From the NCBI GenBank assembly GCA_963971285.1, contig OZ020244.1, positions 32,922,001 through 32,986,000 on the forward strand: a stretch of 64,000 bases of DNA, written 5' to 3'. Position 1 is the stretch's first letter. The number at the start of each line of letters is the position of its first letter. This document shows, one piece after another, positions 15,001 through 30,000 of the stretch. A program made the position numbers and the translations under genes. Under the pieces are notes generated by a model, which worked only from the letters and a program-made list of their open reading frames with translations, was not told the DNA's origin and made no database searches. Source of the stretch: Astropecten irregularis (taxonomy: Eukaryota > Echinodermata > Asteroidea > Paxillosida > Astropectinidae).

Positions 15001-18000
15001 CCAACCGATGCTCCAGTTGAACCCACTGATGCTCCAGTCGAACCAACTGACGCTCCAGTCGAACCAACTGATGCACCAGTCGAACCAACCGATGCTCCAG
15101 TCGAACCCACCGATGCTCCAGTCGAACCAACTGATGCTCCAGTCGAACCCACCGATGCTCCAGTCGAGCCCACTGTTGCTCCAGTCGAACCAACTGATGC
15201 TCCAGTCGAACCAACCGATGCTCCAGTTGAGCCCACTGATGCTCCAGTCGAACCAACTGACGCTCCAGTCGAACCAACCGATGCACCTGTCAAGCCCACT
15301 GATGCTCCAGTCAAACCAACTGATGCTCCAGTCGAACCCACCGATGCTCCAGTCGAGCCCACTGATGCTCCAGTCGAGCCCACTGATGCTCCAGTCGAAC
15401 CAACTGATGCTCCAGTCAAACCAACAGATGCTCCAGTTGAACCCACCGATGCTCCAGTTGAACCCACTGATGCCCCAGTCGAACCAACTGATGCTCCTGC
15501 CGAGCCAATTGATCCTCCGGTCGAGCCAACTGATGCCTCTGTTAAACGAACTGATGCCCCAGTCGAACCAACTGATGCTCCAGTCAAACCAACTGATGCT
15601 CCAGTCAAACCAACCGATGCTCCAGTTGAACCCACTGATGCTCCAGTCGAACCACCTGATGCTCCTGTCAAGCCCACTGATGCACCAGTCGAACCAACTG
15701 ATGCTCCAGTTGAGCCCACTGATGCTCCAGTCGAACCAACTGAAGCTCCAGTCGAACCCACTGATGCCCCAGTCGAACCAACTGACGCTCCAGTCGAACC
15801 AACTGATGCACCAGTCGAACCAACCGATGCACCAGTCAAGCCCACTGATGCTCCAGTCGAACCAACTGATGCTCCAGTCGAACCCACCGATGCTCCAGTC
15901 GAGCCCACTGATGCTCCAGTCGAACCAACTGATGCTCCAGTCGAACCAACCGATGCTCCAGTTGAGCCCACTGATGCTCCAGTCGAACCAACTGACGCTC
16001 CAGTCGAACCAACCGATGCACCAGTCAAGCCCACTGATGCTCCAGTCAAACCAACTGATGCTCCAGTCGAACCCACCGATGCTCCAGTCGAGCCCACTGA
16101 TGCTCCAGTCGAGCCCACTAATGCTCCAGTCGAACCAACAGATGCTCCAGTTGAACCCACCGATGCTCCAGTTGAACCCACTGATGCCCCAGTCGAACCA
16201 ACTGATGCTCCTGCCGAGCCAATTGATCCTCCGGTCGAGCCAACTGATGCCTCTGTTAAACGAACTGATGCCCCAGTCGAACCAACTGATGCTCCAGTCA
16301 AACCAACTGATGCTCCAGTCAAACCAACCGATGCTCCAGTTGAACCCACTGATGCTCCAGTCGAACCAACTGATGCTCCTGTCAAGCCCACTGATGCACC
16401 AGTCAAGCCCACTGATGCTCCAGTCGAAACCACTGATGCTCCAGTTGAGCCCGCTGATGCTCCAGTCGAACCCACCGATGCTCCGGTCGAACCAACTGAT
16501 GCTCCAGTCGAACCAACCGATGCCCCAGTTGAACCCACTGATGCTCCAGTCGAACCAACTGACGCTCCAGTCGAACCAACTGATGCACCAGTCGAACCAA
16601 CCGATGCACCAGTCAAGCCCACTGATGCTCCAGTTGAACCAACCGATGCTCCAGTTGAACCCACTGATGCTCCAGTCGAACCAACTGACGCTCCAGTCGA
16701 ACCAACTGATGCACCAGTTGAGCCCACTGATGCTCCAGTCGAGCCCACCGATGCTCCAGTCGAGCCCACTGATGCCCCAGTCGAACCAACTGATGCTCCT
16801 GTCAAGCCCACTGATGCACCAGTCAAGCCCACTGATGCTTCAGTCGAACCCACTGATGCTCCAGTTGAGCCCACTGATGCTCCAGTCGAACCCACCGATG
16901 CTCCAGTCGAACCAACTGATGCTCCAGTCGAACCAACCGATGCTCCAGTTGAACCCACTGATGCTCCAGTCGAACCAACTGACGCTCCAGTCGAACCAAC
17001 CGATGCACCAGTCAAGCCCACTGATGCTCCAGTTGAACCCACTGATGCTCCAGTCGAACCCACTGACGCTCCAGTCGAACCAACCGATGTACCAGTCAAG
17101 CCCACTGATGCTCCAGTCGAACCAACTGATGCTCCAGTCAAACCAAGCGATGCTCCAGTTGAACCCACTGATGCTCCATTTGAGCCCACTGATGCTCCAG
17201 TCGAACCAACTGAAGCTCCAGTCGAACCAACCGATGCACCAGTCAAGCCCACTGATGCTCCAGTCGAACCAACTGACGCTCCAGTCGAACCAACCGATGC
17301 ACCAGTCAAGCCCACTGATGCTCCAGTCAAACCAACTGATGCTCCAGTCGAACCCACCGATGCTCCAGTCGAGCCCACTGATGCTCCAGTCGAGCCCACT
17401 GATGCTCCAGTCGAACCAACAGATGCTCCAGTTGAACCCACCGATGCTCCAGTTGAACCCACTGATGCCCCAGTCGAACCAACTGATGCTCCTGCCGAGC
17501 CAATTGATCCTCCGGTCGAGCCAACTGATGCCTCTGTTAAACGAACTGATGCCCCAGTCGAACCAACTGATGCTCCAGTCAAACCAACTGAGGCTCCAGT
17601 CAAACCAACCGATGCTCCAGTTGAACCCACTGATGCTCCAGTCGAACCAACTGATGCTCCTGTCAAGCCCACTGATGCACCAGTCAAGCCCACTGATGCT
17701 CCAGTCGAAACCACTGATGCTCCAGTTGAGCCCACTGATGCTCCAGTCGAACCCACCGATGCTCCGGTCGAACCAACTGATGCTCCAGTCGAACCAACCG
17801 ATGCCCCAGTTGAACCCACTGATGCTCCAGTCGAACCAACTGACGCTCCAGTCGAACCAACTGATGCACCAGTCGAACCAACCGATGCACCAGTCAAGCC
17901 CACTGATGCTCCAGTTGAACCAACCGATGCTCCAGTTGAACCCACTGATGCTCCAGTCGAACCAACTGACGCTCCAGTCGAACCAACTGATGCACCAGTT

Positions 18001-21000
18001 GAACCCACTGATGCTCCAGTCGAGCCCACCGATGCTCCAGTCGAGCCCACTGATGCCCCAGTCGAACCAACTGATGCTCCTGTCAAGCCCACTGATGCAC
18101 CAGTCAAGCCCACTGATGCTTCAGTCGAACCCACTGATGCTCCAGTTGAGCCCACTGATGCTCCATTCGAACCCACCGATGCTCCAGTCGAACCAACTGA
18201 TGCTCCAGTCGAACCAACCGATGCTCCAGTTGAACCCACTGATGCTCCAGTCGAACCAACTGACGCTCCAGTCGAACCAACCGATGCACCAGTCAAGCCC
18301 ACTGATGCTCCAGTTGAACCCACTGATGCTCCAGTCGAACCCACTGACGCTCCAGTCGAACCAACCGATGTACCAGTCAAGCCCACTGATGCTCCAGTCG
18401 AACCAACTGATGCTCCAGTCAAACCAACCGATGCTCCAGTTGAACCCACTGATGCTCCAGTCGAACCAACTGACGCTCCAGTCGAACCAACTGATGCACC
18501 AGTTGAACCCACTGATGCTCCAGTCGAGCCCACCGATGCTCCAGTCGAGCCCACTGATGCCCCAGTCGAACCAACTGATGCTCCTGTCAAGCCCACTGAT
18601 GCACCAGTCAAGCCCACTGATGCTCCAGTCGAACCAACTGATGCTCCAGTCGAACCCACCGATGCTCCAGTCGAGCCCACTGATGCTCCAGTCGAGCCCA
18701 CTGATGCTCCAGTCGAACCAACAGATGCTCCAGTTGAACCCACCGATGCTCCAGTTGAACCCACCGATGCTCCAGTTGAACCCACTGATGCTCCAGTCGA
18801 ACCAACTGATGCTCCAGTTGAGCCCACTGATGCTCCAGTCGAACCAACTGAAGCTCCAGTCGAACCCACTGATGCCCCAGTCGAACCAACTGATGCTCCT
18901 GTCAAGCCCACTGATGCACCAGTCAAGCCCACTGATGCTCCAGTCGAACCCACTGATGCTCCAGTTGAGCCCACTGATGCTCCAGTCGAACCCACCGATG
19001 CTCCGGTCGAACCAACTGATGCTCCAGTCGAACCAACCGAAGCTCCAGTTGAACCCACTGATGCTCCAGTCGAACCAACTGACGCTCAAGTCGAACCAAC
19101 CGATGCACCAGTCAAGCCCACTGATGCTCCAGTCGAGCCCACTGATGCTCCAGTCGAACCAACAGATGCTCCAGTTCAACCCACCGATGCTCCAGTTGAA
19201 CCCACTCATGCTCCAGTTGAACCCACTGATGCTCCAGTCGAACCAACTGATGCTCCATTTGAGCCCACTGATGCTCCAGTCGAACCAACTGAAGCTCCAG
19301 TCGAACCAACCGATGCACCAGTCAAGCCCACTGATGCTCCAGTCAAACCAACTGATGCTCCAGTCGAACCCACCGATGCTCCAGTCGAGCCCACTGATGC
19401 TCCAGTCGAGCCCACTGATGCTCCAGTCGAACCAACAGATGCTCCAGTTGAACCCACCGATGCTCCAGTTGAACCCACTGATGCCCCAGTCGAACCAACT
19501 GATGCTCCTGCCGAGCCAATTGATCCTCCGGTCGAGCCAACTGATGCCTCTGTTAAACGAACTGATGCCCCAGTCGAACCAACTGATGCTCCAGTCAAAC
19601 CAACTGATGCTCCAGTCAAACCAACCGATGCTCCAGTTGAACCCACTGATGCTCCAGTCGAACCAACTGATGCTCCTGTCAAGCCCACTGATGCACCAGT
19701 CAAGCCCACTGATGCTCCAGTCGAACCCACTGATGCTCCAGTTGAGCCCACTGATGCTCCAGTCGAACCCACCGATGCTCCGGTCGAACCAACTGATGCT
19801 CCAGTCGAACCAACCGATGCCCCAGTTGAACCCACTGATGCTCCAGTCGAACCAACTGACGCTCCAGTCGAACCAACTGATGCACCAGTCGAACCAACCG
19901 ATGCACCAGTCAAGCCCACTGATGCTCCAGTTGAACCAACCGATGCTCCAGTTGAACCCACTGATGCTCCAGTCGAACCAACTGACGCTCCAGTCGAACC
20001 AACTGATGCACCAGTTGAACCCACTGATGCTCCAGTCGAGCCCACCGATGCTCCAGTCGAGCCCACTGATGCCCCAGTCGAACCAACTGATGCTCCTGAC
20101 AAGCCCACTGATGCACCAGTCAAGCCCACTGATGCTCCAGTCGAACCAACTGATGCTCCAGTCGAACCCACCGATGCTCCAGTCGAGCCCACTGATGCTC
20201 CAGTCGAGCCCACTGATGCTCCAGTCGAACCAACAGATGCTCCAGTTGAACCCACCGATGCTCCAGTTGAACCCACCGATGCTCCAGTTGAACCCACTGA
20301 TGCTCCAGTCGAACCAACTGATGCTCCTGTCAAGCCCACTGATGCACCAGTCAAGCCCACTGATGCTCCAGTCGAACCCACTGATGCTCCAGTTGAGCCC
20401 ACTGATGCTCCAGTCGAACCCACCGATGCTCTAGTCGAACCAACTGATGCTCCAGTCGAACCAACCGATGCTCCAGTTGAACCCACTGATGCTCCAGTCG
20501 AACCAACTGATGCTCCAGTTGAGCCCACTGATGCTCCAGTCGAACCCACCGATGCTCCAGTCGAACCAACTGATGCTCCAGTCGAACCAACCGATGCACC
20601 AGTCAAGCCCACTGATGCTCCAGTCGAGCCCACTGATGCTCCAGTCGAACCAACAGATGCTCCAGTTGAACCCACCGATGCTCCAGTTGAACCCACTCAT
20701 GCTCCAGTTGAACCCACTGATGCTCCAGTCGAACCAACTGATGCTCCATTTGAGCCCACTGATGCTCCAGTCGAACCAACTGAAGCTCCAGTCGAACCCA
20801 CTGATGCCCCAGTCGAACCAACTGAAGCTCCTGTCAAGTCCACTGATGCACCAGTCAAGCCCACTGATGCTCCAGTCGAACCCACTGATGCTCCAGTTGA
20901 GCCCACTGATGCTCCAGTCGAACCCACCGATGCTCCAGTCGAACCTACTGATGCTCCAGTCGAACCAACCGATGCTCCAGTTGAACCCACTGATGCTCCA

Positions 21001-24000
21001 GTCGAACCAACTGACGCTCCAGTCGAACCAACTGATGCACCAGTCGAACCAACCGATGCTCCAGTCGAACCCACCGATGCTCCAGTCGAACCAACTGATG
21101 CTCCAGTCGAACCCACCGATGCTCCAGTCGAGCCCACTGATGCTCCAGTCGAACCAACTGATGCTCCAGTCGAACCAACCGATGCTCCAGTTGAACCCAC
21201 TGATGCCCCAGTCGAACCAACTGAAGCTCCTGTCAAGTCCACTGATGCACCAGTCAAGCCCACTGATGCTCCAGTCGAACCCACTGATGCTCCAGTTGAG
21301 CCCACTGATGCTCCAGTCGAACCCACCGATGCTCCAGTCGAACCTACTGATGCTCCAGTCGAACCAACCGATGCTCCAGTTGAACCCACTGATGCTCCAG
21401 TCGAACCAACTGACGCTCCAGTCGAACCAACTGATGCACCAGTCGAACCAACCGATGCTCCAGTCGAACCCACCGATGCTCCAGTCGAACCAAGTGATGC
21501 TCCAGTCGAACCCACCGATGCTCCAGTCGAGCCCACTGATGCTCCAGTCGAACCAACTGATGCTCCAGTCGAACCAACCGATGCTCCAGTTGAGCCCACT
21601 GATGCTCCAGTCGAACCAACTGACGCTCCAGTCGAACCAACCGATGCACCAGTCAAGCCCACTGATGCTCCAGTCAAACCAACTGATGCTCCAGTCGAAC
21701 CCACCGATGCTCCAGTCGAGCCCACTGATGCTCCAGTCGAGCCCACTGATGCTCCAGTCGAACCAACAGATGCTCCAGTTGAACCCACCGATGCTCCAGT
21801 TGAACCCACTGATGCCCCAGTCGAACCAACTGATGCTCCTGCCGAGCCAATTGATCCTCCGGTCGAGCCAACTGATGCCTCTGTTAAACGAACTGATGCC
21901 CCAGTCGAACCAACTGATGCTCCAGTCAAACCAACTGATGCTCCAGTCAAACCAACCGATGCTCCAGTTGAACCCACTGATGCTCCAGTCGAACCAACTG
22001 ATGCTCCTGTCAAGCCCACTGATGCACCAGTCAAGCCCACTGATGCTCCAGTCGAAACACCTGATGCTCCAGTTGAGCCCACTGATGCTCCAGTCGAACC
22101 CACCGATGCTCCGGTCGAACCAACCGATGCCCCAGTTGAACCCACTGATGCTCCAGTCGAACCAACTGACGCTCCAGTCGAACCAACTGATGCACCAGTC
22201 GAACCAACCGATGCACCAGTCAAGCCCACTGATGCTCCAGTTGAACCAACCGATGCTCCAGTTGAACCCACTGATGCTCCAGTCGAACCAACTGACGCTC
22301 CAGTCGAACCAACTGATGCACTAGTTGAACCCACTGATGCTCCAGTCGAGCCCACCGATGCTCCAGTCGAGCCCACTGATGCCCCAGTCGAACCAACTGA
22401 TGCTCCTGTCAAGCCCACTGATGCACCAGTCAAGCCCACTGATGCTTCAGTCGAACCCACTGATGCTCCAGTTGAGCCCACTGATGCTCCAGTCGAACCC
22501 ACCGATGCTCCAGTCGAACCAACTGATGCTCCAGTCGAACCAACCGATGCTCCAGTTGAACCCACTGATGCTCCAGTCGAACCAACTGACGCTCCAGTCG
22601 AACCAACCGATGCACCAGTCAAGCCCACTGATGCTCCAGTTGAACCCACTGATGCTCCAGTCGAACCCACTGACGCTCCAGTCGAACCAACCGATGTACC
22701 AGTCAAGCCCACTGATGCTCCAGTCGAACCAACTGATGCTCCAGTCAAACCAACCGATGCTCCAGTTGAACCCACTGATGCTCCAGTCGAACCAACTGAC
22801 GCTCCAGTCGAACCAACTGATGCACCAGTTGAACCCACTGATGCTCCAGTCGAGCCCACCGATGCTCCAGTCGAGCCCACTGATGCTCCAGTCGAGCCCA
22901 CTGATGCTCCAGTCGAACCAACAGATGCTCCAGTTGAACCCACCGATGCTCCAGTTGAACCCACCGATGCTCCAGTTGAACCCACTGATGCTCCAGTCGA
23001 ACCAACTGATGCTCCAGTTGAGCCCACTGATGCTCCAGTCGAACCAACTGAAGCTCCAGTCGAACCCACTGATGCCCCAGTCGAACCAACTGATGCTCCA
23101 GTCGAACCAACCGATGCTCCAGTTGAACCCACTGATGCTCCAGTCGAACCAACTGATGCTCCAGTCGAACCCACTGATGCTCCAGTTGAGCCCACTGATG
23201 CTCCAGTCGAATCCACCGATGCTCTAGTCGAACCAACTGATGCTCCAGTCGAACCAACCGATGCTCCAGTTGAACCCACTGATGCTCCAGTCGAACCAAC
23301 TGATGCTCCAGTTGAGCCCACTGATGCTCCAGTCGAACCCACCGATGCTCCAGTCGAACCAACTGATGCTCCAGTCGAACCAACCGATGCACCAGTCAAG
23401 CCCACTGATGCTCCAGTCGAGCCCACTGATGCTCCAGTCGAACCAACAGATGCTCCAGTTGAACCCACCGATGCTCCAGTTGAACCCACTCATGCTCCAG
23501 TTGAACCCACTGATGCTCCAGTCGAACCAACTGATGCTCCATTTGAGCCCACTGATGCTCCAGTCGAACCAACTGAAGCTCCAGTTGAACCCACTGATGC
23601 TCCAGTCGAACCAACTGATGCTCCAGTTGAGCCCACTGATGCTCCAGTCGAACCCACCGATGCTCCGGTCGAACCAACCGATGCCCCAGTTGAACCCACT
23701 GATGCTCCAGTCGAACCAACTGACGCTCCAGTCGAACCAACTGATGCTCCAGTTGAACCCACTGATGCCCCAGTCGAACCAACTGAAGCTCCTGTCAAGT
23801 CCACTGATGCACCAGTCAAGCCCACTGATGCTCCAGTCGAACCCACTGATGCTCCAGTTGAGCCCACTGATGCTCCAGTCGAACCCACCGATGCTCCAGT
23901 CGAACCTACTGATGCTCCAGTCGAACCAACCGATGCTCCAGTTGAACCCACTGATGCTCCAGTCGAACCAACTGACGCTCCAGTCGAACCAACTGATGCA

Positions 24001-27000
24001 CCAGTCGAACCAACCGATGCTCCAGTCGAACCCACCGATGCTCCAGTCGAACCAAGTGATGCTCCAGTCGAACCCACCGATGCTCCAGTCGAGCCCACTG
24101 ATGCTCCAGTCGAACCAACTGATGCTCCAGTCGAACCAACCGATGCTCCAGTTGAGCCCACTGATGCTCCAGTCGAACCAACTGACGCTCCAGTCGAACC
24201 AACCGATGCACCAGTCAAGCCCACTGATGCTCCAGTCAAACCAACTGATGCTCCAGTCGAACCCACCGATGCTCCAGTCGAGCCCACTGATGCTCCAGTC
24301 GAGCCCACTGATGCTCCAGTCGAACCAACAGATGCTCCAGTTGAACCCACCGATGCTCCAGTTGAACCCACTGATGCCCCAGTCGAACCAACTGATGCTC
24401 CTGCCGAGCCAATTGATCCTCCGGTCGAGCCAACTGATGCCTCTGTTAAACGAACTGATGCCCCAGTCGAACCAACTGATGCTCCAGTCAAACCAACTGA
24501 TGCTCCAGTCAAACCAACCGATGCTCCAGTTGAACCCACTGATGCTCCAGTCGAACCAACTGATGCTCCTGTCAAGCCCACTGATGCACCAGTCAAGCCC
24601 ACTGATGCTCCAGTCGAAACACCTGATGCTCCAGTTGAGCCCACTGATGCTCCAGTCGAACCCACCGATGCTCCGGTCGAACCAACCGATGCCCCAGTTG
24701 AACCCACTGATGCTCCAGTCGAACCAACTGACGCTCCAGTCGAACCAACTGATGCACCAGTCGAACCAACCGATGCACCAGTCAAGCCCACTGATGCTCC
24801 AGTTGAACCAACCGATGCTCCAGTTGAACCCACTGATGCTCCAGTCGAACCAACTGACGCTCCAGTCGAACCAACTGATGCACTAGTTGAACCCACTGAT
24901 GCTCCAGTCGAGCCCACCGATGCTCCAGTCGAGCCCACTGATGCCCCAGTCGAACCAACTGATGCTCCTGTCAAGCCCACTGATGCACCAGTCAAGCCCA
25001 CTGATGCTTCAGTCGAACCCACTGATGCTCCAGTTGAGCCCACTGATGCTCCAGTCGAACCCACCGATGCTCCAGTCGAACCAACTGATGCTCCAGTCGA
25101 ACCAACCGATGCTCCAGTTGAACCCACTGATGCTCCAGTCGAACCAACTGACGCTCCAGTCGAACCAACCGATGCACCAGTCAAGCCCACTGATGCTCCA
25201 GTTGAACCCACTGATGCTCCAGTCGAACCCACTGACGCTCCAGTCGAACCAACCGATGTACCAGTCAAGCCCACTGATGCTCCAGTCGAACCAACTGATG
25301 CTCCAGTCAAACCAACCGATGCTCCAGTTGAACCCACTGATGCTCCAGTCGAACCAACTGACGCTCCAGTCGAACCAACTGATGCACCAGTTGAACCCAC
25401 TGATGCTCCAGTCGAGCCCACCGATGCTCCAGTCGAGCCCACTGATGCTCCAGTCGAGCCCACTGATGCTCCAGTCGAACCAACAGATGCTCCAGTTGAA
25501 CCCACCGATGCTCCAGTTGAACCCACCGATGCTCCAGTTGAACCCACTGATGCTCCAGTCGAACCAACTGATGCTCCAGTTGAGCCCACTGATGCTCCAG
25601 TCGAACCAACTGAAGCTCCAGTCGAACCCACTGATGCCCCAGTCGAACCAACTGATGCTCCAGTCGAACCAACCGATGCTCCAGTTGAACCCACTGATGC
25701 TCCAGTCGAACCAACTGATGCTCCAGTCGAACCCACTGATGCTCCAGTTGAGCCCACTGATGCTCCAGTCGAATCCACCGATGCTCTAGTCGAACCAACT
25801 GATGCTCCAGTCGAACCAACCGATGCTCCAGTTGAACCCACTGATGCTCCAGTCGAACCAACTGATGCTCCAGTTGAGCCCACTGATGCTCCAGTCGAAC
25901 CCACCGATGCTCCAGTCGAACCAACTGATGCTCCAGTCGAACCAACCGATGCACCAGTCAAGCCCACTGATGCTCCAGTCGAGCCCACTGATGCTCCAGT
26001 CGAACCAACAGATGCTCCAGTTGAACCCACCGATGCTCCAGTTGAACCCACTCATGCTCCAGTTGAACCCACTGATGCTCCAGTCGAACCAACTGATGCT
26101 CCATTTGAGCCCACTGATGCTCCAGTCGAACCAACTGAAGCTCCAGTTGAACCCACTGATGCTCCAGTCGAACCAACTGATGCTCCAGTTGAGCCCACTG
26201 ATGCTCCAGTCGAACCCACCGATGCTCCGGTCGAACCAACCGATGCCCCAGTTGAACCCACTGATGCTCCAGTCGAACCAACTGACGCTCCAGTCGAACC
26301 AACTGATGCACCAGTCGAACCAACCGATGCACCAGTCAAGCCCACTGATGCTCCAGTTGAACCAACCGATGCTCCAGTTGAACCCACTGATGCTCCAGTC
26401 GAACCAACTGACGCTCCAGTCGAACCAACTGATGCACTAGTTGAACCCACTGATGCTCCAGTCGAGCCCACCGATGCTCCAGTCGAGCCCACTGATGCCC
26501 CAGTCGAACCAACTGATGCTCCTGTCAAGCCCACTGATGCACCAGTCAAGCCCACTGATGCTTCAGTCGAACCCACTGATGCTCCAGTTGAGCCCACTGA
26601 TGCTCCAGTCGAACCCACCGATGCTCCAGTCGAACCAACTGATGCTCCAGTCGAACCAACCGATGCTCCAGTTGAACCCACTGATGCTCCAGTCGAACCA
26701 ACTGACGCTCCAGTCGAACCAACCGATGCACCAGTCAAGCCCACTGATGCTCCAGTTGAACCCACTGATGCTCCAGTCGAACCCACTGACGCTCCAGTCG
26801 AACCAACCGATGTACCAGTCAAGCCCACTGATGCTCCAGTCGAACCAACTGATGCTCCAGTCAAACCAACCGATGCTCCAGTTGAACCCACTGATGCTCC
26901 AGTCGAACCAACTGACGCTCCAGTCGAACCAACTGATGCACCAGTTGAACCCACTGATGCTCCAGTCGAGCCCACCGATGCTCCAGTCGAGCCCACTGAT

Positions 27001-30000
27001 GCCCCAGTCGAACCAACTGATGCTCCTGTCAAGCCCACTGATGCACCAGTCAAGCCCACTGATGCTCCAGTCGAACCAACTGATGCTCCAGTCGAACCCA
27101 CCGATGCTCCAGTCGAGCCCACTGATGCTCCAGTCGAGCCCACTGATGCTCCAGTCGAACCAACAGATGCTCCAGTTGAACCCACCGATGCTCCAGTTGA
27201 ACCCACCGATGCTCCAGTTGAACCCACTGATGCTCCAGTCGAACCAACTGATGCTCCAGTTGAGCCCACTGATGCTCCAGTCGAACCAACTGAAGCTCCA
27301 GTCGAACCCACTGATGCCCCAGTCGAACCAACTGATGCTCCAGTCGAACCAACCGATGCTCCAGTTGAACCCACTGATGCTCCAGTCGAACCAACTGATG
27401 CTCCAGTCGAACCCACTGATGCTCCAGTTGAGCCCACTGATGCTCCAGTCGAATCCACCGATGCTCTAGTCGAACCAACTGATGCTCCAGTCGAACCAAC
27501 CGATGCTCCAGTTGAACCCACTGATGCTCCAGTCGAACCAACTGATGCTCCAGTTGAGCCCACTGATGCTCCAGTCGAACCCACCGATGCTCCAGTCGAA
27601 CCAACTGATGCTCCAGTCGAACCAACCGATGCACCAGTCAAGCCCACTGATGCTCCAGTCGAGCCCACTGATGCTCCAGTCGAACCAACAGATGCTCCAG
27701 TTGAACCCACCGATGCTCCAGTTGAACCCACTCATGCTCCAGTTGAACCCACTGATGCTCCAGTCGAACCAACTGATGCTCCATTTGAGCCCACTGATGC
27801 TCCAGTCGAACCAACTGAAGCTCCAGTCGAACCCACTGATGCCCCAGTCGAACCAACTGAAGCTCCTGTCAAGTCCACTGATGCACCAGTCAAGCCCACT
27901 GATGCTCCAGTCGAACCCACTGATGCTCCAGTTGAGCCCACTGATGCTCCAGTCGAACCCACCGATGCTCCAGTCGAACCTACTGATGCTCCAGTCGAAC
28001 CAACCGATGCTCCAGTTGAACCCACTGATGCTCCAGTCGAACCAACTGACGCTCCAGTCGAACCAACTGATGCACCAGTCGAACCAACCGATGCTCCAGT
28101 CGAACCCACCGATGCTCCAGTCGAACCAACTGATGCTCCAGTCGAACCCACCGATGCTCCAGTCGAGCCCACTGATGCTCCAGTCGAACCAACTGATGCT
28201 CCAGTCGAACCAACCGATGCTCCAGTTGAACCCACTGATGCCCCAGTCGAACCAACTGAAGCTCCTGTCAAGTCCACTGATGCACCAGTCAAGCCCACTG
28301 ATGCTCCAGTCGAACCCACTGATGCTCCAGTTGAGCCCACTGATGCTCCAGTCGAACCCACCGATGCTCCAGTCGAACCTACTGATGCTCCAGTCGAACC
28401 AACCGATGCTCCAGTTGAACCCACTGATGCTCCAGTCGAACCAACTGACGCTCCAGTCGAACCAACTGATGCACCAGTCGAACCAACCGATGCTCCAGTC
28501 GAACCCACCGATGCTCCAGTCGAACCAAGTGATGCTCCAGTCGAACCCACCGATGCTCCAGTCGAGCCCACTGATGCTCCAGTCGAACCAACTGATGCTC
28601 CAGTCGAACCAACCGATGCTCCAGTTGAGCCCACTGATGCTCCAGTCGAACCAACTGACGCTCCAGTCGAACCAACCGATGCACCAGTCAAGCCCACTGA
28701 TGCTCCAGTCAAACCAACTGATGCTCCAGTCGAACCCACCGATGCTCCAGTCGAGCCCACTGATGCTCCAGTCGAGCCCACTGATGCTCCAGTCGAACCA
28801 ACAGATGCTCCAGTTGAACCCACCGATGCTCCAGTTGAACCCACTGATGCCCCAGTCGAACCAACTGATGCTCCTGCCGAGCCAATTGATCCTCCGGTCG
28901 AGCCAACTGATGCCTCTGTTAAACGAACTGATGCCCCAGTCGAACCAACTGATGCTCCAGTCAAACCAACTGATGCTCCAGTCAAACCAACCGATGCTCC
29001 AGTTGAACCCACTGATGCTCCAGTCGAACCAACTGATGCTCCTGTCAAGCCCACTGATGCACCAGTCAAGCCCACTGATGCTCCAGTCGAACCCACTGAT
29101 GCTCCAGTTGAGCCCACTGATGCTCCAGTCGAACCCACCGATGCTCCGGTCGAACCAACTGATGCTCCAGTCGAACCAACCGATGCCCCAGTTGAACCCA
29201 CTGATGCTCCAGTCGAACCAACTGACGCTCCAGTCGAACCAACTGATGCACCAGTCGAACCAACCGATGCACCAGTCAAGCCCACTGATGCTCCAGTTGA
29301 ACCAACCGATGCTCCAGTTGAACCCACTGATGCTCCAGTCGAACCAACTGACGCTCCAGTCGAACCAACTGATGCACCAGTTGAACCCACTGATGCTCCA
29401 GTCGAGCCCACCGATGCTCCAGTCGAGCCCACTGATGCCCCAGTCGAACCAACTGATGCTCCTGTCAAGCCCACTGATGCACCAGTCAAGCCCACTGATG
29501 CTCCAGTCGAACCAACTGATGCTCCAGTCGAACCCACCGATGCTCCAGTCGAGCCCACTGATGCTCCAGTCGAGCCCACTGATGCTCCAGTCGAACCAAC
29601 AGATGCTCCAGTTGAACCCACCGATGCTCCAGTTGAACCCACCGATGCTCCAGTTGAACCCACTGATGCTCCAGTCGAACCAACTGATGCTCCAGTTGAA
29701 CCCACCGATGCTCCAGTTGAACCCACTGATGCCCCAGTCGAACCAACTGATGCTCCTGTCAAGCCCACTGATGCACCAGTCAAGCCCACTGATGCTCCAG
29801 TCGAACCCACTGATGCTCCAGTTGAGCCCACTGATGCTCCAGTCGAACCCACCGATGCTCTAGTCGAACCAACTGATGCTCCAGTCGAACCAACCGATGC
29901 TCCAGTTGAACCCACTGATGCTCCAGTCGAACCAACTGATGCTCCAGTTGAGCCCACTGATGCTCCAGTCGAACCCACCGATGCTCCAGTCGAACCAACT